Part shown: piece after piece, positions 43,316-51,429 of the stretch
Layout of the letters: each line of letters starts with the position of its first letter
Position numbering within the stretch: the first letter of the stretch is position 1
NCBI RefSeq assembly: GCF_004349265.1
Contig: NZ_SMFL01000015.1
Location: 1-64,000, forward strand
Length of the DNA stretch: 64,000 nucleotides
Reading direction: 5' to 3'
DNA from: Dyadobacter psychrotolerans
Lineage (GTDB): Bacteria; Bacteroidota; Bacteroidia; Cytophagales; Spirosomataceae
The notes under the pieces: generated by a model
What the model was told of the DNA's origin: nothing
Database searches by the model: none
Seen by the model: the letters and a program-made list of their open reading frames with translations, nothing else
Made by a program: the position numbers and the translations under genes

Positions 43316-44473
43316 TTATTTTTTAGCAGGCGATCCGGCCGCAGGCGCACCGGCAACGGGAGCAGGCTGTGTGTTTATCACAGCACCTTCGCGCAGGTTC
43401 TGAACACCCTCCACAGCAATTTTTTCACCTTCTTTTAAACCTTCTTTAACAATGATGCTGCTTCCAAGCGGCTGGCCAAGAACAAGTCTTCTCTGGCTCA
43501 CCTTGTTGCTGTCTCCGGCAACGTAAGCAAAGAATTCGCCAAGTTGTTCAGTTACCGCCTTGTAAGGAATAACCACCGATTTGGCAGCTGAATTGTTAAG
43601 CACACGTACGGTTGCAGTCATACCGGAGCGAAGCAGATTGTCATTGTTTGGGAAAACAAGACGCGCTTTAATCGTTCCGGTCTGCGGATCTACTGCACGG
43701 TCAAGAAGCGTTAACTTTCCTGTATACGGATAGATGTCCGTTCCGAATGCAAGTGTAAAGGTTGAATCTGATGTTTTTGCTTTACTGAGAAGACTGGTAA
43801 AACGGAAAATTTCTTTTTGGTCTACATTAAAATCAACCGCAAGCTGTCCGTCAGAAGAAACCGTATTTAAAACCGTTTGTCCGGCAGTAACTGCCGCGCC
43901 AACTTTAACCAGCGAGATTCCGATTGTTCCGTTAAATGGAGCAAAAACTTTGGTATAACGCACGCTGGTTGAAGCCGCAGCGATAGATGCTTTTGCAGCG
44001 TCAGCCTGTTTTTTTGCAACTTCAAGTGCTGCATCTGCATTGTCTACCAATTGTTTGGCAACCGCGTCATTTTTATCCAGTTCGTGATAACGGTCAGCAT
44101 CTTTTTGCGCTTTTACGACATTGGCCTGCTGTACGTTCAGGTTTGCAACAGCCTGGTCGTAGTTGGCAGAATAAAGCTGCGCGTCGATGGAATAAAGCAG
44201 TTGTCCTTTTTTAACTTTCGCTCCGTCTTTAAAATGAACACCTGTAACAAATCCAGTCACCTGTGGACGAAGTTCAACCTCATTGAGTGCTGTAACACTG
44301 GCTGGATATTCATCATGATAGGCTGCTTCGCTGGTTGTTACTTCCTGCAAAGTCACATTTACGGGCGGGGGGCCTTGCTGAGCTGCTGCCTGTTTGTCGT
44401 CTTTTTTTCCACAGGAAGCCAGTATTAGAACTGATAAAGCCGCGGTATAATATGTTGTTGTATTTAAAAACAT
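43316..44473 (-). CDS. RND efflux periplasmic adaptor (membrane fusion protein), lipoprotein
   Basis: 385 residues of the HlyD/AcrA class. The signal ends in LILASC (lipobox; Cys near residue 21) and is followed by a Gln/Pro linker. The barrel-sandwich (lipoyl) half-motif is VTALNEVELRPQVTGFVTGV near 60-79. The alpha-hairpin is about 95-175 (NLNVQQANVVKAQKDADRYH, KKQADAAKASIAAASTSV). The second lipoyl half, FAPFNGTIGISLVKVGAAVT, is near 176-195, with beta-barrel and membrane-proximal domains after it. A Gly/Ala/Pro tail (GAPAAGSPAKK) ends it. It bridges the RND pump and the TolC-type channel encoded on either side. Confidence 0.95.
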   Translation of the reverse strand: MFLNTTTYYTAALSVLILASCGKKDDKQAAAQQGPPPVNVTLQEVTTSEAAYHDEYPASVTALNEVELRPQVTGFVTGVHFKDGAKVKKGQLLYSIDAQLYSANYDQAVANLNVQQANVVKAQKDADRYHELDKNDAVAKQLVDNADAALEVAKKQADAAKASIAAASTSVRYTKVFAPFNGTIGISLVKVGAAVTAGQTVLNTVSSDGQLAVDFNVDQKEIFRFTSLLSKAKTSDSTFTLAFGTDIYPYTGKLTLLDRAVDPQTGTIKARLVFPNNDNLLRSGMTATVRVLNNSAAKSVVIPYKAVTEQLGEFFAYVAGDSNKVSQRRLVLGQPLGSSIIVKEGLKEGEKIAVEGVQNLREGAVINTQPAPVAGAPAAGSPAKK

Positions 44474-44495
44474 GGTATCAATGTGGTTTCAATAA

Positions 44496-45860
44496 TTAAT
44501 AATTAAGTTGGCCAAGGGCTCTTTGTACGTCAATTTTATTTGCAAGTACCTGATAAAGTGCGTTGTAATAATTGATTCGGGCCAATCGAAGGTCTGTTTC
44601 GGAAGTTATCACTTCCAGGTAGGTTTTGATACCCGATTTATACTGCAGCTGGATCACATCATAAACTTCGCGGGCCAGGTCAACATTCTCTTTTTGTGCA
44701 ATCAGGTTGGCAAGACTGCCTTTATAATAGCCCAGTGCGTTTACATATTCTGAGTTGACATTCATCTGAAGGTTTTTAATATCCAGGTCAGCTCTTTTTA
44801 CCTGCCACTCTGCCGAGTTGATATTGGCTTTCCGTTTTCCTCCCTGATACAAAGGCAGCGAAAGTGTCAGCGCGGCAAAAGAGTTTGGGAAATTATTGCC
44901 ATATAACTCACCCAGACTATTATTAAGATAGTTGAAGTTATAAGCACCGTTTGCAGAAACCGTAGGAAGGAAACTCCACTTGTTGTAAAGCAGGTTAGCT
45001 TCCAGAAGTCTTTTTTGTGTACTCAAAAGCTGATACTCTATGCGTGAAGTAATCTGCGGGCTTTGCAGCGTATCCAGCTGAATATCCCTTTCCATTTGCA
45101 GACTGTCATAACTGATCTTTAGCTCCTGATTGGCGGGATAACCCATCAATGCTTTCAGATACTCAACTTTTCCTTTGAGAATTTCTTCGTTGCTTTTCTT
45201 GGCAGCCTTGGTGTTGTTCAGGGAAATGGTAGCTCTTTTAAAGTCAATCTTATCGGTAATGCCTGACTTGTACTGATTCTGCGCGTCCTTCAAACTTCTT
45301 TCCAGACGTAGAATATCCTCAGTGGAAACGTCGATTTGCTGGGTTGTTGCCAGTACATCGTAAAAGGCTTTTGAAACATTTACCGCTAAGTCTGTCTTGT
45401 TGGCAGAAGTGTTTTGGCTGGCCTGAAGGCGAACGTCGTTTCTGCTCCTTTTGGCAAGCAAAACATCCCGGTTGAAAATAGCCTGGGAAACTGTAAACTG
45501 TGCACCTGAAGTATTAGCCACACCCAGCTTTACGGGATTACCCGCGATGATGCTGGTCTGTACGATAAAGTTGTGCTGAAGGTTGTAACCAAAATTAATT
45601 TGGGGATACCAGTCAGCCAGTTTGCTCTTAATCGTATTTTCTGTAATACGTTCGTCAATAACAGACTGCTGAATCAAAGGTTGATTTTTAATGGCGTACT
45701 GAATGACTTCTTCCAATGTGCCGGTGCCAATCGTATTCTGCTCAGATGTGCTCACAACCGTATTTCCCGTTTGAGAAAATACAAATGCCGGAGCCAGTAG
45801 CAGAAGTGAAATACTAAGTGCTAAAAGTCGTATGCTCTTAGCTTTTAAATAAAAATCCAT
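44496..45860 (-). CDS. TolC-family outer-membrane efflux channel
   Basis: 454 residues with a signal peptide (about 1-29, LLALSISLLLLAPAFVFSQ) and two repeated OEP (PF02321) halves: GTLEEVIQYAIKNQPLIQQS near 47-66 starting the first helix pair, and TSRIEYQLLSTQKRLLEANL near 271-290 the second. Strand segments include YPQINFGYNLQHNF and LPTVSANGAYNFNY. It would form the trimeric outer-membrane tunnel of the tripartite pump. The gene is 72 bp downstream of tetR and 22 bp before the adaptor gene. Confidence 0.95.
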   Translation of the reverse strand: MDFYLKAKSIRLLALSISLLLLAPAFVFSQTGNTVVSTSEQNTIGTGTLEEVIQYAIKNQPLIQQSVIDERITENTIKSKLADWYPQINFGYNLQHNFIVQTSIIAGNPVKLGVANTSGAQFTVSQAIFNRDVLLAKRSRNDVRLQASQNTSANKTDLAVNVSKAFYDVLATTQQIDVSTEDILRLERSLKDAQNQYKSGITDKIDFKRATISLNNTKAAKKSNEEILKGKVEYLKALMGYPANQELKISYDSLQMERDIQLDTLQSPQITSRIEYQLLSTQKRLLEANLLYNKWSFLPTVSANGAYNFNYLNNSLGELYGNNFPNSFAALTLSLPLYQGGKRKANINSAEWQVKRADLDIKNLQMNVNSEYVNALGYYKGSLANLIAQKENVDLAREVYDVIQLQYKSGIKTYLEVITSETDLRLARINYYNALYQVLANKIDVQRALGQLNY

Positions 45861-45932
45861 GTAAAGGAGAACGTTAATTTGATAATAATTTTGATGGTGT
45901 TAATGAATCTTCAGGAGGTTGGTTTACGTCAT

Positions 45933-46586
45933 TCAACTATCCGCGGGCAGGTTTAATTCCTTTTGAAGTGTATCCCTAAACAATTTTTTCAGGTGAATAC
46001 TTAACCTTTTCCTGATGTCCTCTTCCAAATAATCTTCGGTAACATCCTGCATATCATTGATAATCCGGTAAAAAGGTTTGGTTGAAAGCGCCTGATTAAT
46101 TGTTCCGAATAATGCAGTGGAAAGCATTAAAACATCAACGTCCGGCCTGAACACACCTAGTTTTTGTCCATTGTGAATGATGTTTTCCATAGCCCTTAAA
46201 TTGTTAACTTTAAGATCCCGCAGAAGGGCAGATATAATTGGTGTTCTGCTGTCTGTCATCAGCTGTTCCCTTGCGACAATGTTATGAAAACACTGTTTTT
46301 CAATCAGACGGTCAATGATGCCGTCGATCATAAGGTTCACCTGTTGAAAGGGGGACAAATCGACGTTCATCAGCAGATCTTCCAGCCGTTTTCTAAATTC
46401 AACAGCCCGGACTGTAAACAGCGCTTCGATCAGCTTTTCTTTGGATCCGAAGTAGTAGGAAATCATCGAAACGTTGATATCTGCTTCCTGTGAAATATCC
46501 CGTATGGAGGTGCCTGAAAATCCTTTTGCTGCAAACAGTCTTTCTGCTACGGCGATAATTTGTAATTGTTTTGGATTGTATTCCAT
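45933..46586 (-). CDS. TetR-family transcriptional repressor of the efflux operon
   Basis: 217 residues. The N-terminal TetR helix-turn-helix domain spans about 8-55: QIIAVAERLFAAKGFSGTSI, then RDISQEADINVSMISYYFGS, then KEKLIEALF. The ligand-binding helical domain follows and is of the type seen beside Bacteroidota RND pumps (IDGIIDRLIEKQCFHNIVAR). It is the promoter-proximal gene of tetR-tolC-mfp-rnd. The promoter upstream contains a palindromic site at the -33 box, which suggests that it represses itself and the whole pump operon until an inducer binds. Confidence 0.95.
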   Translation of the reverse strand: MEYNPKQLQIIAVAERLFAAKGFSGTSIRDISQEADINVSMISYYFGSKEKLIEALFTVRAVEFRKRLEDLLMNVDLSPFQQVNLMIDGIIDRLIEKQCFHNIVAREQLMTDSRTPIISALLRDLKVNNLRAMENIIHNGQKLGVFRPDVDVLMLSTALFGTINQALSTKPFYRIINDMQDVTEDYLEEDIRKRLSIHLKKLFRDTLQKELNLPADS

Positions 46587-46633
46587 TTGAAACTTTCACC
46601 GCTTGCTTAGGTAGATCAAGTGCAGCGAACGAC

Positions 46634-46665
46634 CAAAGGTATGGGAATAAAGAAAGTAAATCAAA
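46634..46665 (-). promoter_or_regulatory. Promoter of the tetR-efflux operon
   Basis: Minus-strand -33 TTTG (46665-46662), 20-base spacer, -7 TACCTTTG (46641-46634), a perfect match to the Bacteroidota consensus. Transcription would start near 46627, about 40 nt before the tetR ATG at 46586. Confidence 0.8.
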
Positions 46666-46676
46666 CGTTTGTTTGA
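46661..46676. promoter_or_regulatory. Candidate TetR operator overlapping the -33 box
   Basis: Half-sites TCAAAC (46661-46666) and GTTTGA (46671-46676) with a 4-base spacer, and an overlapping 10-bp palindrome CAAACGTTTG (46662-46671). It covers the -33 TTTG, so a bound dimer would block polymerase. Confidence 0.6.
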
Positions 46677-46741
46677 ATTTAGTAAACACTTATTTGATTA
46701 TTTAAAAATATTATTTGTTAAACACCAAACTTGTTTTTATC

Positions 46742-48460
46742 CTAAATCTGTGAAGGCAATTTAATAGAAGAATTATTCAATTTTTGCGGCCAGATTGTCT
46801 CGATAATCCAAGCAAAGCCAATGACTAGCACGCATCCGATAAGGTTAAGCCACAGAAATGCGGTAAGATCCAATATGTAACTTATGATCACGAAAACTTC
46901 ACCAAGCAACGTTCCCCAAAATACTGCGCGACCTCCGATTTTCTTAAAGTAAAAGGCAACCAGAAAAATTCCCAGTATTACACCATAGAATAAAGAACCC
47001 AGAATATTGACTGCTTCAATCATACTGCCCAACCGTGAAGCATATTGTGCAACAGCAATACAGAAAATCCCCCAGAAAAAAGTAGCCCAGCGAGAAGCGG
47101 TAACGTAGTTTTCGGTGTCCTGATCTTTCCGGTACATTCTTTTGTAAATATCCACAACCGTACAAGAAGCAAGTGAATGATATGCCGAAGCGACAGATCC
47201 CATAGATGCCAAAAGAATGACGGCAATAAGAAGACCCACCATGCCGACAGGTAAGTAATCAATCACAAAACGGAGGAAAATGTAGTTAACGTCATTTACA
47301 TCCGAGCCGGTTGCCCTGGAAAGTAATGTTTCAGCTTCCTTACGAACCTCCTTTACTTTGGATTCGGTATCTGCAAGAATAGTTCTTGCTTTTTCAATAG
47401 CCGGCTGATCATCCTTTTTTACGGCTTCAGTGAGTGCCATCACCTGCTGATGTTTTCCGCTTTGGATTAGTGTATGTTTTTTTTCAAGATCCTGGTATTG
47501 CGGTGCATAGGCTGTCGTTTTGATCTTGTTAACCGCTGTTTCATTAAAAAACAAGGGCGGTGTTGTAAACTGATAAAAAGCAAAAACGAGCACACCTACC
47601 AGCAAAATCAGAAACTGCATGGGAATCTTCAAAAGCCCGTTCATGGCCAGTCCCAGTTTGCTTTGTCCTTCGGAGCTGCCGGTTAGAAAGCGTCCCACCT
47701 GCGATTGATCTGTACCAAAATAGGAAAGCTGAAGAAAGAATCCGCCTATCAATCCTGACCATACGTTGTAGCGGTTATTGAGATCAAAAGTAAAATCGAT
47801 CACATTCGTTTTACCCATTTTACCCGCAACGTGCAGCGCATCAGTGAAAGAAACCTGCTCTGGCAGCATGTGTACAACCATGAAACCAGCCACAACCATA
47901 CCGATTGTAATTATAGCCATTTGCTGCATGTGGGTATGTGAAACAGCACCTGAGCCTCCGGAAATGGTATAAAACATGACAATTCCGCCAGAAATAATGT
48001 TTGTCCAGGTAATATCCCAACCCAGGATGGTCGATAAAATCAGTGAAGGAGCATAAATGGAAAGACCGGTAGACAAACCGCGCTGTAAAAGAAAAAGAAA
48101 CGATGTAAGTGCACGGGTCCGCAGATCAAAACGGCTTTCAAGAAACTCGTAGGCAGTAAATATTTTAAGCTTATGAAATTTTGGAACGAACGTGATGCAA
48201 AGAATAACCATCGCCAGCGGAAGTCCGAAGTAAAACTGCACAAAGCGCATCCCGTCGGTATATGCCTGACCGGGAACAGATAAAAAAGTGATCGCACTGG
48301 CCTGGGTAGCCATCAGCGAAAGCGTTACGTGATACCACGGTAGCGACTGTCCTGCCAATAAAAAAGAATCCATTGTCTGCTTTTCCCGGCTTCGGTAGAT
48401 GCCATAGGAAACGACAAAGATCAGTGTAAGCGCAAGTACAATCCAGTCAAGGTAGTTCAT
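46742..48460 (-). CDS. Sodium:solute symporter (SSS family)
   Basis: Inner-membrane Na+-coupled transporter of 572 residues with about 13 hydrophobic segments. Family text includes LLAGQSLPWYHVTLSLMATQ (about 36-55), ASAITFLSVPGQAY, SGGSGAVSHTHMQQ and FFLQLSYFGTDQSQVGRFLT (about 236-255), resembling the iodide/glucose (SLC5) branch. An odd charged, helical insertion of about 80 residues (about 305-385: YQDLEKKHTLIQSGKHQQVM, KARTILADTESKVKEVRKEA) lies between membrane segments and may be an extra soluble coiled-coil. Its ATG overlaps the stop of a 47-residue membrane protein gene. Substrate unknown. Confidence 0.92.
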   Translation of the reverse strand: MNYLDWIVLALTLIFVVSYGIYRSREKQTMDSFLLAGQSLPWYHVTLSLMATQASAITFLSVPGQAYTDGMRFVQFYFGLPLAMVILCITFVPKFHKLKIFTAYEFLESRFDLRTRALTSFLFLLQRGLSTGLSIYAPSLILSTILGWDITWTNIISGGIVMFYTISGGSGAVSHTHMQQMAIITIGMVVAGFMVVHMLPEQVSFTDALHVAGKMGKTNVIDFTFDLNNRYNVWSGLIGGFFLQLSYFGTDQSQVGRFLTGSSEGQSKLGLAMNGLLKIPMQFLILLVGVLVFAFYQFTTPPLFFNETAVNKIKTTAYAPQYQDLEKKHTLIQSGKHQQVMALTEAVKKDDQPAIEKARTILADTESKVKEVRKEAETLLSRATGSDVNDVNYIFLRFVIDYLPVGMVGLLIAVILLASMGSVASAYHSLASCTVVDIYKRMYRKDQDTENYVTASRWATFFWGIFCIAVAQYASRLGSMIEAVNILGSLFYGVILGIFLVAFYFKKIGGRAVFWGTLLGEVFVIISYILDLTAFLWLNLIGCVLVIGFAWIIETIWPQKLNNSSIKLPSQI

Positions 48461-48600
48461 TGAAAATGTTTCATGAATAAATAGAAGAAAACGATCAGCA
48501 CGACCAGCGTACCCAATAGCAGTCCATAGAGCTGGGGCCAGTTTTTAACAAATGGCGGAAGCCCGTCGCGATCCTGCGGCGTGTTTTCATTTTCGTTCAT
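48457..48600 (-). CDS. Small single-pass membrane protein translationally coupled to the symporter
   Basis: 47-residue protein too short for usual gene-finding cut-offs. It has a polar N-terminus (MNENENTPQDRDGLPPFVKN), then WPQLYGLLLGT and one transmembrane helix (LVVLIVFFYLFMKHF). Its TGA (48457-48459) overlaps the symporter ATG (48458-48460) in an ATGA arrangement, a strong sign of a real, co-translated gene. Several SSS transporters are known to be encoded behind a short membrane protein (YjcH with ActP, YhdT with PanF), so an accessory subunit is a fair inference, though the sequence is not from those families as far as I can see. Confidence 0.75.
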   Translation of the reverse strand: MNENENTPQDRDGLPPFVKNWPQLYGLLLGTLVVLIVFFYLFMKHFQ

Positions 48601-48941
48601 GAGCAGCTGAGGTTTGGAAAAAAATCCGGTCAAAGGTTACATTGGCAAAAATAGAACGCTTTTTAGATTGTTTTAGCATAAAATCGGAAAAAGGTAGGTT
48701 GGTAAGAGATTGGAGCAGGGAAAGATGTAAGGAATGGCGAGGATAATTTTCCAAAGGATATAATTGCCCATTCAAACTGAATAATGTTTTTCGCGGAGCC
48801 TTTCAGCTTTGATTACAACACCATTTACAGCTATAGTTGTATTTAAATGATAATATATTGTCATGACAATTTAATTGACTCAAAATGGTGACTATGGCAT
48901 GATCTTTCGTCTCTATGATTCTCATCAAACCAAAAATCACA
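48601..48941. other. Intergenic region upstream of the coiled-coil outer-membrane protein gene
   Basis: About 340 bp between divergent genes. It holds a TATTTTTG -7-like motif for the minus strand (rc of 48646-48653) without a clear -33 box, and the perfect palindrome at 48857-48870 listed next. No convincing gene. A 62-codon frame extending left from 48775 overlaps the small membrane-protein gene in another frame and is rejected. Confidence 0.45.
48857..48870. promoter_or_regulatory. 14-bp perfect palindrome, candidate operator
   Basis: ATTGTCATGACAAT is its own reverse complement. It lies about 70 bp upstream of the ATG at 48942, a suitable place for a dimeric regulator. No regulator gene is adjacent. 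Confidence 0.4.
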
Positions 48942-50405
48942 ATGAAAATTAGATTTTTAACTATGTCGCTTGGCGTATTGTTATCATGCGGCGGGCTGTT
49001 TGCACAGGTTGTTTCAAAGGATTCAATTCAGGCGCTGGAGCAGCAAAAAGACGCAATAGAGCTTAGTAAGGATGTTAATGATAAAAAAACACAACTCGCT
49101 AAACTTCAAAATGATCTTGAAAAGAAAAATAAGGAAGCTCAGGAATCGGCAGCAAAAGCGGAACGGTCGGCAAGAGAAAATCAGACAGCTGCTGCCAGGT
49201 TGAGCAGCAATGCCCAGGATAAAAAATTAGCTGACCAGGCAAAAAACAGCGCAAGACGTGCAGAACGTGATGCAAAAGCTGCAAGAAAAGCCGCAGATAA
49301 CCAAAAAAGCACCCAGGAAGATATCGCCAAACTACAAAGCGAAATCTCTGAGCAGGAGTCTAAAATAATTGCTGTCCCGGCCGCAACGTTTTCAGGTAAT
49401 GCAGTAAACACAGCTGCCGGAGCACCAACCGCTGTAACTTCGGCTCCATCACCGCAGCCATCAACAACTTCAACTGTGAATCCTGTAACTTACCGTGTAG
49501 ATACAACTGCCTCCTCTAACGCTGCTGTAAAAAACATTACCGACAGGGTAATTGAGTCTACTTACAGGAACTATCCTCAGCAGCAGGGGCAGCCATCCAT
49601 TATCATTAATAATATCATCATTCCTTCGGATTATGAACGTCCGGCGGCAAAGCCTGCCGACAGAGACAGATTGCCACAAAGAAATGCGATGCAGGCTGAC
49701 GAGAGGAGAAACGATCCGGAATATGAAGAATTCCTTCGTTGGAAAAACGAAAGAAGAAATTCACAGCAATCTGCTTACCGGGCGAACACAATAGCTCAGG
49801 AAGACCGGCAACAGGAAATTACTTCTCATAAAATGGGTTTTAAAGACCGTTTTGGAGAGATGCCAAAACGTAAATCCGGATTATGGGTCATTCCGCTGGT
49901 TGGTATTCATGCTTCCGGTTTTGATGCGGATTTTACAAGCAGCGAAGCAGAGGGACGCACAGGCTGGAATGCAGGTCTTGATTTCAGGTTTCATGCAAAA
50001 CGCTTTTTCATCCAGCCGGGAGTACACTATTTCAATTCGTCTCTTCGTCTGACAGACAAAGATAGTTTGTCAAGTGCACCGTTGCTGGATGGCCCCAGAA
50101 TCCATTCGTTGAAAGTTCCGTTAATGCTGGGTGTTTATCTGACAAAGGCAAACAGCGGTTTCTTTAAATTCAACATTAAAGGTGGTGCAACTGGTAACTA
50201 TATTATTGCAGTTGATAAAGACAGCAGGAGTACTTTCCAAAAAGATGATGTAGAAGAATATTCTTACGGTCTTGCGGCAGGAGTAGGACTTGAATTTGGT
50301 CTGATTACTTTGGATCTTTCCCATGAGTGGGGAATGAGCTCATATCTTAAAAATACGGATGTAAAAAATAACGTGCTTCGGGCAACTTTGGGTTTGAAGC
50401 TTTAA
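48942..50405 (+). CDS. Outer-membrane beta-barrel protein with N-terminal coiled coil
   Basis: 487 residues from the ATG at 48942, which gives the signal MKIRFLTMSLGVLLSCGGLF; the ATG at 48915 would add nine residues in front. The signal also contains LLSC, so lipidation is possible, but the downstream GGLFAQ favours ordinary cleavage. Residues about 30-150 are a charged coiled coil rich in Ala, Lys, Glu and Gln (KKTQLAKLQNDLEKKNKEAQ), then a Ser/Thr/Pro/Ala linker (about 155-190). From about 300 to the end there is an 8-strand OmpA/PorT-like barrel (WNAGLDFRFHAKRFFIQPGV, FFKFNIKGGATGNYII, YGLAAGVGLEFGLITLDLSH). Function unknown. A terminator follows. Confidence 0.82.
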   Translation: MKIRFLTMSLGVLLSCGGLFAQVVSKDSIQALEQQKDAIELSKDVNDKKTQLAKLQNDLEKKNKEAQESAAKAERSARENQTAAARLSSNAQDKKLADQAKNSARRAERDAKAARKAADNQKSTQEDIAKLQSEISEQESKIIAVPAATFSGNAVNTAAGAPTAVTSAPSPQPSTTSTVNPVTYRVDTTASSNAAVKNITDRVIESTYRNYPQQQGQPSIIINNIIIPSDYERPAAKPADRDRLPQRNAMQADERRNDPEYEEFLRWKNERRNSQQSAYRANTIAQEDRQQEITSHKMGFKDRFGEMPKRKSGLWVIPLVGIHASGFDADFTSSEAEGRTGWNAGLDFRFHAKRFFIQPGVHYFNSSLRLTDKDSLSSAPLLDGPRIHSLKVPLMLGVYLTKANSGFFKFNIKGGATGNYIIAVDKDSRSTFQKDDVEEYSYGLAAGVGLEFGLITLDLSHEWGMSSYLKNTDVKNNVLRATLGLKL

Positions 50406-50427
50406 GGAATTGATGTTGACTTTAGAT

Positions 50428-50456
50428 AAAAATGCCTGCTTTTCAGCGGGCATTTT
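50428..50456 (+). terminator. Intrinsic terminator after the coiled-coil outer-membrane protein gene
   Basis: Stem aaaatgcctgct (50429-50440) with agcgggcatttt (50445-50456), one G-U pair, loop of 4, ending in TTTTTT. It lies 23 bp past the stop. Confidence 0.8.
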
Positions 50457-50483
50457 TTGTATCCCATGATTCCTGCAAAAACC

Positions 50484-51104
50484 TTACAAAGTATATCCGA
50501 CTTTCAGCGTTGCGTAATCCCTGTTATTATAAACCTTTTCATCTATCAGGTGCACTTCTATCGCTACCGAAAAAGCTCTGACATTCAAACCGATACGCGG
50601 CGAAACACCTAACCGGGTGCCTAGTCTTTGGCTTTTTGTTGGAATTTCATGTGCAGGATCATTTTCAACCATACGCTCACCACTCCCTAAAAAATAAGCA
50701 CCAGCTCCTAATCCGATAAACGGCGCATACTGGTTTTTCCAAAGTCTAATGACATCACCGGTAAAAGAAAGAGAACCAATCGGATCGGCTTTAATCCTGC
50801 CGCCGCCTGACAAATTGGATTTTGCGAAAGTATACTCTGCCCTTGCACCTACGGCAATGTAATTGGTAAGTCTGTAACTCGGCTCTGCTGACACTGATAG
50901 CGTAGCAACATCCAGGAAATTTCCTTTATGGCGCCATGTTGTTCCCATTCCGGCTCCAAGTCTAAGATTCCATCTGTTTCTATATTGAAGAAAATCCGGT
51001 GATTTTTGATCGTAGTTCAGTGGACGAACATATTCCTCTATATTTTGCCCAAAGGCTGAATTTATAACGAAAAGTAAAAAGGCAGTTTTGATTATTTTAT
51101 CCAT
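50484..51104 (-). CDS. Outer-membrane beta-barrel protein, function unknown
   Basis: 206 residues with a signal peptide (MDKIIKTAFLLFVINSAFGQ). Alternating hydrophobic strands and Gly/Tyr-rich turns (NRWNLRLGAGMGTTWRHKGN, TNYIAVGARAEYTFAKSNLS, APFIGLGAGAYFLGSGERMV, SPRIGLNVRAFSVAIEVHLI) indicate an 8-strand barrel of the outer-membrane beta-barrel (OMP_b-brl) type. It ends in a typical aromatic strand (LKVGYTL). It converges with the preceding coiled-coil outer-membrane gene. No specific role is visible. Confidence 0.78.
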   Translation of the reverse strand: MDKIIKTAFLLFVINSAFGQNIEEYVRPLNYDQKSPDFLQYRNRWNLRLGAGMGTTWRHKGNFLDVATLSVSAEPSYRLTNYIAVGARAEYTFAKSNLSGGGRIKADPIGSLSFTGDVIRLWKNQYAPFIGLGAGAYFLGSGERMVENDPAHEIPTKSQRLGTRLGVSPRIGLNVRAFSVAIEVHLIDEKVYNNRDYATLKVGYTL

Positions 51105-51429
51105 TTTATGAATTTATTGAGTAAAGCCAGGGTATTCAGGATTGGTGAGAAACTTCTACCCGCATACCACTGGCTACATTTTTATGCCAAACGCATTGCT
51201 TTTTTTTCTAAAATATTTATTTAGCGGTCGATTTTTACTGCAAAGTTGTATCCGCTTATATACTTGACGAAAATCCCTTTTTTATCAATTATCCATACGA
51301 AATTTGGCATTCGGTTGTGGCAGGCAACATTTATGACCATGACAGCACAGGGTAGTTGTGTTAAAAATAATCATTTATTTTCGGCGAATATTACAAACGC
51401 GTAGCTTCCAATTTCTAAACCTGTTATCT
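51105..51429. other. Intergenic region upstream of the first GH78 gene
   Basis: About 325 bp between divergent genes. TATACTTG at 51259-51266 is one base off the -7 consensus but lacks a well-placed TTTG. No hairpin or ORF of note. Confidence 0.35.
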
